Shown one piece after another: positions 14,489 to 22,853 of a stretch of 64,000 bases of DNA. Below the pieces are notes generated by a model. It had not been told where the DNA came from. It did no database searches and worked only from the letters and a program-made list of their open reading frames with translations. Numbering within the stretch: the stretch's first letter is position 1; each line of letters begins with the position of its first letter. The position numbers and the translations under genes were made by a program. Source of the stretch: CAVYOE01 sp963770155 (GTDB lineage: Bacteria > Actinomycetota > Thermoleophilia > Solirubrobacterales > 70-9); the NCBI GenBank assembly GCA_963770155.1, contig CAVYOE010000001.1, forward strand, positions 1,240,001 through 1,304,000, given 5' to 3'.

Positions 14489-17008
14489 GTGAGGCGCCGG
14501 ATTTTGATCACAGCCGCGGGGATGCTGGCCTGCACGGTCGGCATTGCCCTGCCCGCCGGGGCCACGGGCGGCGTTGACGACACCGCGACGGGGCTCGAGC
14601 GCACGTCACTCGAACAGGTCGCGATCTTAGGCCCGGCGGACGTGCGGCAGCTCGAGCAGATGGGGCTCGACGTCACCCACGACGTCACCGAGAGCACCGC
14701 GACCGTCGCCCTCTACTCCGATGCCGAGCGGACCCAGCTCGACCGCGCGGGGTTCGAATCGCAGACGCTGATCGCTGACCTCGCGGCGAAGAACCGCGCC
14801 GACCGCGCCGGCGAGGCGGAGGCCGCCGCGGCGGGGCCCTCCCTGCTCCCGAGCGGCCGCCAGACCTACCGCGTGTACGAGGACTACGTCACCGAGCTCA
14901 ACCAGCTCGCGGAGGAGAACCCGGAGTTCGTCCGCAAGGTCAAGATCGGCGAGTCGATCGAGGGTCGCGACATCATCGGGGTCGAGATCGCCTCCGAGGT
15001 CGATCGCACCGACGACGGCCGCCCGGTCTTCCTGCAGGCCGGCCTTCATCACGCCCGCGAGTGGCCCTCGGGCGAGTTCCCGATGGAGTTCGCGCTCGAT
15101 CTCGTCAACGGCTTCAACGCGGACGACCCGCGGATCACCGAGATCGTCAACAAGGCCCGCACGGTGATCGTCCCCGTCGTCAACCCGGACGGCTTCAGCG
15201 TTTCCCGCGGCGCGGCGATCAGCCCGGTCGGCGGCGCCGGCGTGCTCGGGATCGGCGGTGGTTCCGGCGAGTACAGGCGCAAGAACTGTCGCCCGGCCGA
15301 CGCAGCGCAGGCGGCCCTTCCCTGCGCCCAGCGGCCGACTACCTCCGGCATCGACCTGAACCGCAACTACGGCTACTACTGGGGCGGCCCAGGGGCCAGC
15401 GCTTCTCCGGGCAACGACACCTACCGCGGGGCGGCCCCGTTCTCCGAGCCGGAGACCCAGGCTGTCCATGAGTTCAGCTCTCGCATGCACCCGACCGTTG
15501 TCATCTCGAACCACACCTTCACCGAGAACGGCTGGTGGCTGCGACAGCCGGGCTTCAACGGCTCCTTCTTCCCTCAGCAGCCGGGCGGCGGCGCGATCAC
15601 GCCCGACGAGCCGGCGATGAAGGCGCTTGGTGACGCGATGGGCGACGGCGGCACCGACAACCCGCTGACGGGCGCCACCGGCTGGCCCTCCGACCTCGGC
15701 TGGGAGCTCGGCGACATCACCGGCGCCACCGAGGACTGGAACTACTTCGCGCAGGGGAGCTACGGCTACACGCCGGAGGCGCGCGGGCCGGACTTTCACG
15801 GGCTCTACCAGCTGATGGTCGTTGCCGAGTACGGCGGCCTGCCGGGAGTCAGCCCCGGTGGAGGCGTGCGCGAGGCCTACCTGCTCGCGGCCGAAGAGGC
15901 GATCGACACCGACAACCATGGCGTCATCACCGGGACGGCTCCGCCGGGTGCCACCCTCACCCTGCACAAGGAGTTTGACGCGCCGCGCCATCCCAGCAAC
16001 GGCGGCGCGCCGACCCACGAGGTGCTCCACTCGACCATGAATGCCCGCGCCGACGGCACGTACGAGTGGCACGTGATGCCCTCCGACCGGCCCCAGATCC
16101 CCAACAGCCCACTGCCCCCCGGTGACGAGGAGTGGACGATGGCCTGCAAGCAGCCCGGCCAGGACCCCTTCACGACGGCGGTCGAAATCGCCCGCAATCA
16201 GACGGTCACGGTGAACTGGCGCGCGGGCGGCGCCTGCGGCACCGAGCCGGTCGGCAACCAGGCGCCGACTGCGAGCTTCACCCATTCGCCGACGGCGCCG
16301 GAGACGAACCAAGAGGTCAGCGTCAGCTCGACTTCGACCGACCCCGAGGACGGCACCACCTTCGATCCGAACAAGGTGAAGTGGGACTTCGACAACGACG
16401 GGACCTACGACGAGACCGGGCTGACCGCCACCCATACCTTCACCACCGCCGGCAGTCACCCGGTGAAGCTCGAGGTCACCGACTCCGACGGCGCCAGCGA
16501 CACCGAGACGCAGATGATCGTGGTTTCCGACCCGGTCGCGAACGTGCCACCGACCGCCGGGTTCGACTACGACCCTGAAGATCCGGCCGTCGACGAGGTC
16601 GTCATCCTGAGCTCGACCTCGACCGACTCCGACGGAGAGATCGTCTCCCACGACTGGGATCTCGACGACGACGGCGCGTTCGACGACGCCGAAGGAGAGG
16701 AGATCAACGTCGTCTTCCTCGACCCGGGCAGCTACGAAATCACGCTTCAGGTCATCGATGACGAGGGCGCCACCGGCACCATCACCCGGACGATCGAGGT
16801 CACCGAAGCGGAGATCGAGCCGCCGGCGGATCCGGGCCCGGGCGGAGGCTCCGGCGGCGGGGCGGGCGGACCGGGGGCGGGATCACCCCTCAGCGGCGCA
16901 GCGTCGGGGACCGGCGTCCGCGCGCGAGCGCTGAGGCGGTGCAAGCGCAAGCGGACCGCCCAGAAGCGCCGCCGCTGCCGGCGTCGCGCCGCAAAGCTCC
17001 CCGCCTGA
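14489..17008 (+). CDS. Secreted M14 zinc carboxypeptidase with PKD domains and basic Cys tail
   Basis: About 839 residues. A signal peptide (to about AGAT) and a propeptide-like region precede the M14 domain: zinc ligands in LHHAREWPSGE (H and E), NPDGF, DLNRNYGYYWGG, a downstream zinc His in ISNHTFTENGWWL, and the catalytic Glu in YGYTPEARGPDF. After a beta-sandwich linker come two PKD domains (PTASFTHSP..., PTAGFDYDP..., each with the WDFDNDG/WDLDDDG motif). A Gly/Pro linker and a basic tail LRRCKRKRTAQKRRRCRRR follow. It removes C-terminal residues from peptides outside the cell. The PKD domains and tail suggest envelope or polymer binding. Confidence 0.9.
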   Translation: MRRRILITAAGMLACTVGIALPAGATGGVDDTATGLERTSLEQVAILGPADVRQLEQMGLDVTHDVTESTATVALYSDAERTQLDRAGFESQTLIADLAAKNRADRAGEAEAAAAGPSLLPSGRQTYRVYEDYVTELNQLAEENPEFVRKVKIGESIEGRDIIGVEIASEVDRTDDGRPVFLQAGLHHAREWPSGEFPMEFALDLVNGFNADDPRITEIVNKARTVIVPVVNPDGFSVSRGAAISPVGGAGVLGIGGGSGEYRRKNCRPADAAQAALPCAQRPTTSGIDLNRNYGYYWGGPGASASPGNDTYRGAAPFSEPETQAVHEFSSRMHPTVVISNHTFTENGWWLRQPGFNGSFFPQQPGGGAITPDEPAMKALGDAMGDGGTDNPLTGATGWPSDLGWELGDITGATEDWNYFAQGSYGYTPEARGPDFHGLYQLMVVAEYGGLPGVSPGGGVREAYLLAAEEAIDTDNHGVITGTAPPGATLTLHKEFDAPRHPSNGGAPTHEVLHSTMNARADGTYEWHVMPSDRPQIPNSPLPPGDEEWTMACKQPGQDPFTTAVEIARNQTVTVNWRAGGACGTEPVGNQAPTASFTHSPTAPETNQEVSVSSTSTDPEDGTTFDPNKVKWDFDNDGTYDETGLTATHTFTTAGSHPVKLEVTDSDGASDTETQMIVVSDPVANVPPTAGFDYDPEDPAVDEVVILSSTSTDSDGEIVSHDWDLDDDGAFDDAEGEEINVVFLDPGSYEITLQVIDDEGATGTITRTIEVTEAEIEPPADPGPGGGSGGGAGGPGAGSPLSGAASGTGVRARALRRCKRKRTAQKRRRCRRRAAKLPA

Positions 17009-17011
17009 GGG

Positions 17012-17827
17012 CTACGGCCCCCAGCAGTAGAGGAAGTGGATCGCGACCGGGTCGCGCGCGATCGCCGTTGCATATCGGCTGACCGCGGCGACGTAAAGCT
17101 TCGAGGGGTTGTACGCGTAGAGGGCACGGGCGTAGCTGGATGGGGCACCGTTGGCGCGCAGCAGCCGCGCCGCCGCCAGGATCGCGTCGTGCGGATCCTG
17201 GATGTTGCCGCCGTGGCCGTAGATCTTCCACGTGGACGGGATGAACTGCATCGGCCCCTTGGCGCCGGCGACGCTGTCGTTCTTGACCCGGCCGAACTTG
17301 GTCTCGACCAGGTGGATCGCCGCGAGGAAATGAGGGGCAATCCGGGAGCGCTGCTTTGCCTCGCGGTAGAACGCGACCAGGTCGGCAAGGGGCGGCGGCT
17401 CGCCGGTCCGCACCTCGACCGTTCCCGACCCGTGCGAGAGCTTGCGCAGCTTGCGCGCCGCCGCCGTGAAGTCGCGCACGTGGCGCGCCAGTCGCGCCGG
17501 CAGCAGTGCGATCGTCTCCGTGTACAGGCCCGGACGCCGCGCCAGTACCCGGATTGACTCCTGCAGGAAGAGGGCTCGGTCGAGCACCTCCTGCGGCGGC
17601 GGTCCGGAGGGCGGATCGCCGTCTGCGCGCCAGGCGTCGATTGCCGTCCGCAGTGCCGCGTCGTTCTCGGTCAGGTCGGTCGAGAGCTCCTGGGGACTGG
17701 TGGCAACCGCCGGCGAGGCAGATTCGGCGCCGCATGCCGCCGATCCAAACGCGAGCGCGGCTGCGGATCCGACGATGGCCACGCAGAGCGTCAGTGGAGT
17801 AACGATCTGTCTGCGTGGGCGCGGCAT
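17012..17827 (-). CDS. Exported lytic murein transglycosylase (SLT-type)
   Basis: About 271 residues from the ATG at 17827 (MPRPRRQIVTPL). A signal peptide with a weak lipobox-like end (GSAAC) is followed by a helical region and an SLT domain: catalytic Glu in HLVETKFGRV, then GAKGPMQFIPSTWKIYG, GNIQDPHDAILAAARLL and ALYAYNPSKLYVAAV. It cleaves peptidoglycan with 1,6-anhydro product formation, at the outer face of the membrane. It is convergent with the carboxypeptidase (3-bp gap). Upstream ATGs are open to 17896 but would extend the signal sequence unnaturally. Confidence 0.87.
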   Translation of the reverse strand: MPRPRRQIVTPLTLCVAIVGSAAALAFGSAACGAESASPAVATSPQELSTDLTENDAALRTAIDAWRADGDPPSGPPPQEVLDRALFLQESIRVLARRPGLYTETIALLPARLARHVRDFTAAARKLRKLSHGSGTVEVRTGEPPPLADLVAFYREAKQRSRIAPHFLAAIHLVETKFGRVKNDSVAGAKGPMQFIPSTWKIYGHGGNIQDPHDAILAAARLLRANGAPSSYARALYAYNPSKLYVAAVSRYATAIARDPVAIHFLYCWGP

Positions 17828-17981
17828 GCCTGGCTGGGCGAGAACCGTAGCGAGGCAGGCCATTCCGCTCCACCCCATCGTTTTGGGTAGGCCCACGGCT
17901 CAAGCTTGCCAGGCAGGAGGCCGATGGTCTGGACGAGAGTCCTAACTGGGACTCGTTTCCCCCAACCTCAAGGAGTCCCAA

Positions 17982-18461
17982 GTGCTCACCAAGCTCAGAA
18001 AACATCGGATCGTCGGGGCGGCCGTCAGCCTCCTCGTCGTAGGGGTGGTCGGCCTCGTCTATGCCGCCTGGACCACCAACGGCAGCGGTTCGGGGTACGC
18101 CAAGGCGGGCAGCGCCCAGGCGCTAACCACGGTTGATGTCTCGGCAACCACCACCGCGACGCTCTACCCGGGCGCCGACGGCGACGTTCTGCTGCGGATC
18201 AACAACCCGAATGCCTATCCCGTCCGCGTCACCGCCGTCTCCGGCAACGGCGCGATCACCGCCAGCGGCGGCGCCGGAACCTGCACCACCACCGGCGTCA
18301 CCTTCACTGACCAGACGGGCCAGACCCTCGACGTCGCGGCCAGCTCGGCGGCCACATTCACGCTCTCGGGCGCCGCTCACATGTCGAACGCGTCTGAGAA
18401 CGGCTGTCAGGGTGCGACATTCACGATTCCGGTCACCCTCACTGGCGGGAGCAACGCCTAG
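17982..18461 (+). CDS. Exported beta-sandwich protein, SipW/TasA-like signal (cassette gene 1)
   Basis: 159 residues. The GTG at 17982 has AAGGAG (17970-17975) at 6 nt. A Lys-rich n-region and one hydrophobic helix end in AAWTTNGSGSGYAKAGSAQ, which recalls the motif after SipW-dependent signal peptides (AxFSDTxxNxFxAG). The rest is Thr/Ser/Ala-rich beta structure with an NPNAYPVRVTAV strand, two Cys, and the closing motif NGCQGATFTIPVTL. The same CQGATF motif ends the next gene, so the two are probably tandem paralogs. No signal peptidase gene is adjacent. Function unknown; likely a surface or extracellular matrix component. Confidence 0.7.
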   Translation: MLTKLRKHRIVGAAVSLLVVGVVGLVYAAWTTNGSGSGYAKAGSAQALTTVDVSATTTATLYPGADGDVLLRINNPNAYPVRVTAVSGNGAITASGGAGTCTTTGVTFTDQTGQTLDVAASSAATFTLSGAAHMSNASENGCQGATFTIPVTLTGGSNA

Positions 18462-18518
18462 GGAGTGCCCTGACCGGGCATCCCGCGCGCGGTCGAGCAC
18501 CAACGATTCGACCGTCCA

Positions 18519-18953
18519 ATGCGGACAATCCCCACCTATATCGGCGTAGCCGCCCTCGCCCTCTCGGCGGGGAGCGGCTTTGCCGCGCTCCGCGAGGGCG
18601 CCGCTGATCAAGCCACTGCGAAGGCGGCAGCGACGGGACAGCGCTCCCCGCTGCGAGTCCACGGCGAGGTCGATGGGCTTTATCCCGGCCTGGTCAGATG
18701 GACCGTGTTTCCCATTCGCAACCGCTCCAACCAGCGAATCGTCGTCAGCCTGATCAAGGCGAAGGTCAAGGATGCGAGCCCCACCTGCCCGGCCGGAAAC
18801 CTCCAGATTGCACAACGCCGGATGGGAGTGATCCTGGCGCCGAAGGCTGACTGGTTTGTTCGCATGCGAGTGAGGATGGATCCCGACGCCGACGACGCGT
18901 GCCAGGGAGCGACCTTCCCGCTCAAGTTCCGAGCCCGGACGAAAGCGCGATGA
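18519..18953 (+). CDS. Exported paralog of the preceding protein (cassette gene 2)
   Basis: 144 residues, ATG at 18519, 57 bp after gene 1. Signal peptide MRTIPTYIGVAALALSAGSGFA, then a short Ala/Thr/Lys stretch and a beta domain with VRWTVFPIRNRSNQRIVVSLIKAKV (compare the NPNAYPVRVTAV strand of gene 1). A Cys follows in SPTCPAGN, and the closing motif is DACQGATFPLKFRA. Stop and next start overlap (ATGA), so translation is coupled to gene 3. No characterised family recognised. Confidence 0.68.
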   Translation: MRTIPTYIGVAALALSAGSGFAALREGAADQATAKAAATGQRSPLRVHGEVDGLYPGLVRWTVFPIRNRSNQRIVVSLIKAKVKDASPTCPAGNLQIAQRRMGVILAPKADWFVRMRVRMDPDADDACQGATFPLKFRARTKAR

Positions 18954-20473
18954 AACGCGCCTTCTTGATCGCCGCACTCACCAGTGCATTGTTCGCGGCC
19001 ACCGCCCCGGCGGCATGGATGCTGGGCGGCAGCGGATCGGCCTACTCCAAGGCGCACACCCTCTCGGGAGGGAACACGCCGACCGTTTCCGTATCCGGGC
19101 GTAACGTCACGGTCAGCTGGGCGGCCACGGGTGGCACGCCGGTCGGCGGCTATCTGGTCAAGCGCTACAACGCCTCGGACGTCGAGCAGGTAGTGGGGGC
19201 CGGGTGCTCCGGAACGGTCGCCGCGCTCAGCTGCGTCGAGAACGCCGTCCCCGGCGGCGCGTGGAAGTACTCCGTCACTCCCGTACAGGGGAACTGGCGG
19301 GGAGCCGAGAGTGCCAGGAGTGCGACCGCCACCGTCGCCGCGGCCTCGTTCAGCCTCGACCAGTCCACCACGACCAGTCTGCCGAAGACGTTCACCGGGC
19401 AGATCAACAACTTCATCGCCGGCCAGACCGTCACCTACCGTCTCGACGATCCCAGTAGCGGCACCGTCCTCTCAGGCAGCATCAATCCCACCCCGGTCCA
19501 GGCCAGCGGCACCGCCACCGTCTCGGTGACGCTCCCGGCCGGAACCCCGAACGGCGTCCACACCATCTACGCCGTTGGCAGCCAGGGCGACCAGCCCGGC
19601 GCGTCGGTCACCGTGAACCGCCCCGAGGTCGGCGCTTCGACGCTCGCGAAGTCGGCCGGCGGCGTTCCGGCCTACATCAAGCAGGGCGGGACCTATTTCA
19701 TCTACGCGAACGTGACCGGATCCGGCAACCCGCCAAGCGGGCTGTCAACCGTGACCGCAAACGTGAGCACGATCACCACCGGCGCCACAGCGGTCGCCCT
19801 CTCACACGGCAGCTTCACGGTCGGAGGCCAGACCTACAACTACCGAAGCGCACAGCAGACCGCCAACGGGAGTCTCAGCGCCGGCTCCAAGTCCTACTCG
19901 CTCACTCTCACCGACACGGCAGGCTCCCAGACGACGTCCAACTTCTCGGTCACTGTCGACAACACCCAGCCGGCAGCAAGCAACATCCAGACCCAGAACA
20001 ACAACACCATCGTCGGCCGTGCCCAGATCACCGACACGATCACCTACACGTTCAGTGAGCCGATGGAGCCGGCCTCGATCCTCGCCGGCTGGAGCGGCTC
20101 ATCAACGCCCGTCGTCGTGCGAATGATCAATGGGTTGATCCTGTTCGGCAACGACGGCGTCGAGATCTACAACGCGGCCGACTCATCACAGCTGCCCTTC
20201 GGCCAGCTCGACCTCGGTCGCGGCGACTACGTCGGTGGATTGCTCGGCGGGGAGATCGCCCGCTTCGGCGACACCGGCACTGCCTCGACCATGCAGATGA
20301 GCGGGAGCACGGTCGTAATCACCCTCGGCACCCACTCGGGCCAGTCAGTGCTGACTGCCGGCGGCAGCGGCCAGATGTCATGGGACCCGGTGACGACCCC
20401 GACCGACTGGGCCGGAAACTCGATGAACGGGGCAGCCGTCAACGAGTCCGGCGGCGCGGACATCGAGTTCTGA
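18950..20473 (+). CDS. Large exported Ig/FnIII-like protein (cassette gene 3)
   Basis: About 507 residues from the ATG at 18950. The signal sequence ends in PAAWMLGGSGSAYSKAH, the same W-x-GSGSxYxKA pattern as gene 1. An FnIII-like domain follows (VSVSGRNVTVSWAATGGTPVGGYLVKRY ... VENAVPGGAWKYSVTPV, residues about 45-125). Ig-like domains come next (FTGQINNFIAGQTVTYRLDDP; VTLPAGTPNGVHTIYAVGSQGD), and the C-terminal domain includes TDTITYTFSEPMEPASI. There is no basic tail and no sortase motif. Probably the major structural partner of genes 1 and 2. Confidence 0.7.
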   Translation: MKRAFLIAALTSALFAATAPAAWMLGGSGSAYSKAHTLSGGNTPTVSVSGRNVTVSWAATGGTPVGGYLVKRYNASDVEQVVGAGCSGTVAALSCVENAVPGGAWKYSVTPVQGNWRGAESARSATATVAAASFSLDQSTTTSLPKTFTGQINNFIAGQTVTYRLDDPSSGTVLSGSINPTPVQASGTATVSVTLPAGTPNGVHTIYAVGSQGDQPGASVTVNRPEVGASTLAKSAGGVPAYIKQGGTYFIYANVTGSGNPPSGLSTVTANVSTITTGATAVALSHGSFTVGGQTYNYRSAQQTANGSLSAGSKSYSLTLTDTAGSQTTSNFSVTVDNTQPAASNIQTQNNNTIVGRAQITDTITYTFSEPMEPASILAGWSGSSTPVVVRMINGLILFGNDGVEIYNAADSSQLPFGQLDLGRGDYVGGLLGGEIARFGDTGTASTMQMSGSTVVITLGTHSGQSVLTAGGSGQMSWDPVTTPTDWAGNSMNGAAVNESGGADIEF

Positions 20474-20504
20474 GGTGGCGCCGCAATCCAGCGCGGATGC
20501 AGCG

Positions 20505-21017
20505 CTACGCCGTCGAGAGCGGGTGCTCGAGCCCGTGTTCCTCGCACAGCCCCGGGATCGTTTCCGGCTTTGCCTCAAGCCCGTAGGTGCCGCCTAGCTC
20601 GGCCATCTTCTCCGGGCTGAAGTCGGAGCCACCGATCATCTCGGCCATCTCCTCGAAGAAGCGTTCGAACCCCCCCGGCGAGATGATCTCGAGGATCCGC
20701 GCCGGCTCGTCGCCCGCGTTCCAGAAGGTGTGCCATTGGTCCCGCGGCTTGAACACCAGGTCACCCACCTCGCCGTAGACGACCTCGTCGCCGAGGAGCG
20801 CCCCCAGCCTTCCCTCCAGCACGAAGCTGTATTCGTCCTCGCGACTGTGCCTGTGGAGCGGCGCCGCCAGGGCCCGCGGTGGCATCGGGTGCTCCACCAG
20901 CGAGAAGGCGCCGCGATCGGTCTCCTCCGTCCTGACCATCAGGCGGGCTCCGATCGACATCAGGTCGCAGAGCTTGCCGTCTTCAGGGCCCACAATTTTT
21001 GGCTTCGTGGCTTCCAT
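20505..21017 (-). CDS. Cupin-domain protein
   Basis: 170 residues. Single cupin barrel: motif 1 as PLHRHSREDEYSFVLEGRLGALLGD, motif 2 as GDLVFKPRDQWHTFWNAGDEPARILEIISP, giving two His, a Glu and a third His for metal binding. The C-terminal helical part (FERFFEEMAEMIGG) is usual for cupins acting as small dioxygenases or isomerases; substrate unknown. It is transcribed divergently from a TetR gene 57 bp away and is its likely target. GAAAGGA lies just upstream of the ATG. Confidence 0.87.
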   Translation of the reverse strand: MEATKPKIVGPEDGKLCDLMSIGARLMVRTEETDRGAFSLVEHPMPPRALAAPLHRHSREDEYSFVLEGRLGALLGDEVVYGEVGDLVFKPRDQWHTFWNAGDEPARILEIISPGGFERFFEEMAEMIGGSDFSPEKMAELGGTYGLEAKPETIPGLCEEHGLEHPLSTA

Positions 21018-21039
21018 CTCGTGTCCTTTCGTTAAACAG

Positions 21040-21083
21040 AGCGTTCACTGACTGGCCAGGAATGTATCATTTAGATGAACGCT
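21040..21083. promoter_or_regulatory. Inverted repeat in cupin/TetR divergent promoter region
   Basis: AGCGTTCA (21040-21047) and TGAACGCT (21076-21083) are perfect inverted copies 28 bp apart. The right arm overlaps the first TetR ATG (21075), and TATCAT (21065-21070) between the arms is a good -10 for tetR. This is a candidate operator for autoregulation and control of the cupin gene. Confidence 0.5.
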
Positions 21084-21701
21084 ATGTCATCTCAAAAGAC
21101 GTCCTCCGGGAAGCGCACATACGAGTTGAAGCAGCGGGCCAAGAGCCAGGAAGAGACGCGCCGCCGCATCGTCGAGGCCACCGCGGCCCTGCACGAAGAG
21201 GTCGGTCCGGCGCAGACGACGGTCGCCGAGATCGCTCGCCGCGCCGGCGTCCAGCGGCTGACCGTCTACAAGCACTTTCCTGAGGACGCAGAGCTGTTCG
21301 AGGCCTGCTCGGGGCACTACCTCTCGCAGCATCCGATGCCCGACCTGAGCCCCGCCCTCGCGATCGAGGATCCCGGCAAGCGTCTCGGCGCGGTGCTGAA
21401 GCTGATCTACGACCGGTACAGGCAGACGCAGTCGATGACCGAGAAGGTCCTTCGCGACCGGCTGCTCCTGCCGGCGCTCGACCAGCGGGTCGCACTCACG
21501 GTGGACGAGCCGATGCGGCAGCTGGGCGAGGCCCTGACGGCAGGCTTCAAGGCACGCGGCCGTCGCAAGGAGCGGATCGCGGCAGTGGTCGCGGTTGCGC
21601 TGGACTTCTGGACCTGGCGGCGACTGAACCAGCAGGGACTCGATGACGAGGCGGCCGCGGCTCTGATGGCCGACGCGATCTCCTGCGTCGCCGACGGCTA
21701 G
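21075..21701 (+). CDS. TetR-family transcriptional regulator
   Basis: 208 residues. N-terminal TetR HTH: RRRIVEATAALHEEVGPAQTTVAEIARRAGVQRLTVYKHFPED (residues about 30-72), then a helical ligand domain with a conserved-looking WTWRRL. Two in-frame ATGs (21075, 21084) are possible; the second avoids the inverted repeat that covers the first. Likely represses itself and the divergent cupin gene until an unknown ligand binds. Confidence 0.9.
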   Translation: MNAMSSQKTSSGKRTYELKQRAKSQEETRRRIVEATAALHEEVGPAQTTVAEIARRAGVQRLTVYKHFPEDAELFEACSGHYLSQHPMPDLSPALAIEDPGKRLGAVLKLIYDRYRQTQSMTEKVLRDRLLLPALDQRVALTVDEPMRQLGEALTAGFKARGRRKERIAAVVAVALDFWTWRRLNQQGLDDEAAAALMADAISCVADG

Positions 21702-21772
21702 CCCGGGGTCTGGCGTGGAATGTGATGGAACCCACGCAAAGCTGCCGCAAAACCTGCTTGAATTTAGGCGCG

Positions 21773-22840
21773 ATGGGGCTGGGTGCAGGCAGTCGAACGG
21801 GTTTGACCGGACGCTCGAGGCGAACCGCGGGCGTCGCAGTTGCGCTGACCGCGAGTCTCGCTCTCTTTGTGATCGCTGCGGTTTCGTCCGCGGGCACGGG
21901 CGGGGGGCCCACCATCAGCGGCGATCCGGAGGTCGGGGAGGTCCTCACCGCGAGCGACGTCGACGATACCGGCCTCTACAAATGGCAACGCTGCAGCCCC
22001 GACGCAGCCGACTGCGCCGCCGCCACCCAGTTTGATGCCGCCGAGTGGGCTGACATCCCGAACGCCCACGGCCAGGAGTTCCGTGCCTACACGCTGACCG
22101 ACGCGGACCTCGGCCGCCTGGTTCGGGTGATCGCCAAGGGCACCAGCATGGGCGAGAAGTGGGTCGCTTCCAATGCGGTTGGACCTGTCGGCGGAGTCGC
22201 CCCTCCCCCACCCCCCGATCCCGATGAGCCCCCCGCAGTGACGGCCCAGTCGGCGCCACAGGCGATCGCGCCCCAGCACGGCGTCCAGCTGATCGGCGAG
22301 CCCGTCAGCGGCGAGACCGAGGTCAAGGTTCCGGGTCAGAAGGGATTCGTTCCGCTCACCCAGCTGCGTGAGATCCCGGTTGGATCGGTGATCGATACTC
22401 GCGGCAGTCGCATGCGACTCACCGCCGCGACCGGAAACTTCGGCAACACCACCCCCGACCAGTCCGTTGAGTTCTGGGCCGGGCTCTTCCGGATCACGCA
22501 GCCGGCCACCGCGAACTCCGACGCGACCGCGCGGCTGGTCGAGAAGCTCTCCTGCAATGGCGGCGGAAACGGTGAGGCCGCGAAGGCATCATCCGGTGGA
22601 CCTATTGCCGTCGCCGCCGGCCGCCGCAAGCGCAAGATGTGGGGAAGCGGCACCGGCAGCTACGCAACCGCCGGCAGCGGCGGGACCGGCAGCGTCCGCG
22701 GGACCACCTGGCTCACCAAGGACGGCTGCGACGGCACCCTGTTCAAGGTCACCCAGGGCATCGGGATCGACGTCAAGGTCAAGGGCCTCAAGAAGTTGAT
22801 CGCGCTCGGGCCGGGCGAGAAGTACTTCGCCGAGGACTAG
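21773..22840 (+). CDS. Exported protein with split FecR-like C-terminal module (copy 1)
   Basis: About 355 residues from the ATG at 21773, chosen because it gives a signal anchor (RRTAGVAVALTASLALFVIAAVSSA); GTG 21722 and ATG 21725 are alternatives. An N-terminal domain (PTISGDPEVGEVLTASD ... YKWQRCSPD) resembles the Ig-like repeats that read YxWxRC in actinobacterial surface proteins. After a Pro-rich linker comes the module: IPVGSVIDTRGSRMRLTA, then FWAGLFRITQ, a short GRRKRK linker, MWGSGTGSY, GSVRGTTWLTKDGCDG and KVTQGIGIDVKVKG ... YFAED. It shares this layout with three other proteins in the window. Function unknown. Confidence 0.75.
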   Translation: MGLGAGSRTGLTGRSRRTAGVAVALTASLALFVIAAVSSAGTGGGPTISGDPEVGEVLTASDVDDTGLYKWQRCSPDAADCAAATQFDAAEWADIPNAHGQEFRAYTLTDADLGRLVRVIAKGTSMGEKWVASNAVGPVGGVAPPPPPDPDEPPAVTAQSAPQAIAPQHGVQLIGEPVSGETEVKVPGQKGFVPLTQLREIPVGSVIDTRGSRMRLTAATGNFGNTTPDQSVEFWAGLFRITQPATANSDATARLVEKLSCNGGGNGEAAKASSGGPIAVAAGRRKRKMWGSGTGSYATAGSGGTGSVRGTTWLTKDGCDGTLFKVTQGIGIDVKVKGLKKLIALGPGEKYFAED

Positions 22841-22853
22841 TCGGCGCGCGGCG

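Noticed and set aside
14627..16651. 674-codon minus-strand frame under the M14 carboxypeptidase
   Set aside because: Low-complexity Val/Gly/Arg composition and no start context; the plus strand has all catalytic motifs of the protease.
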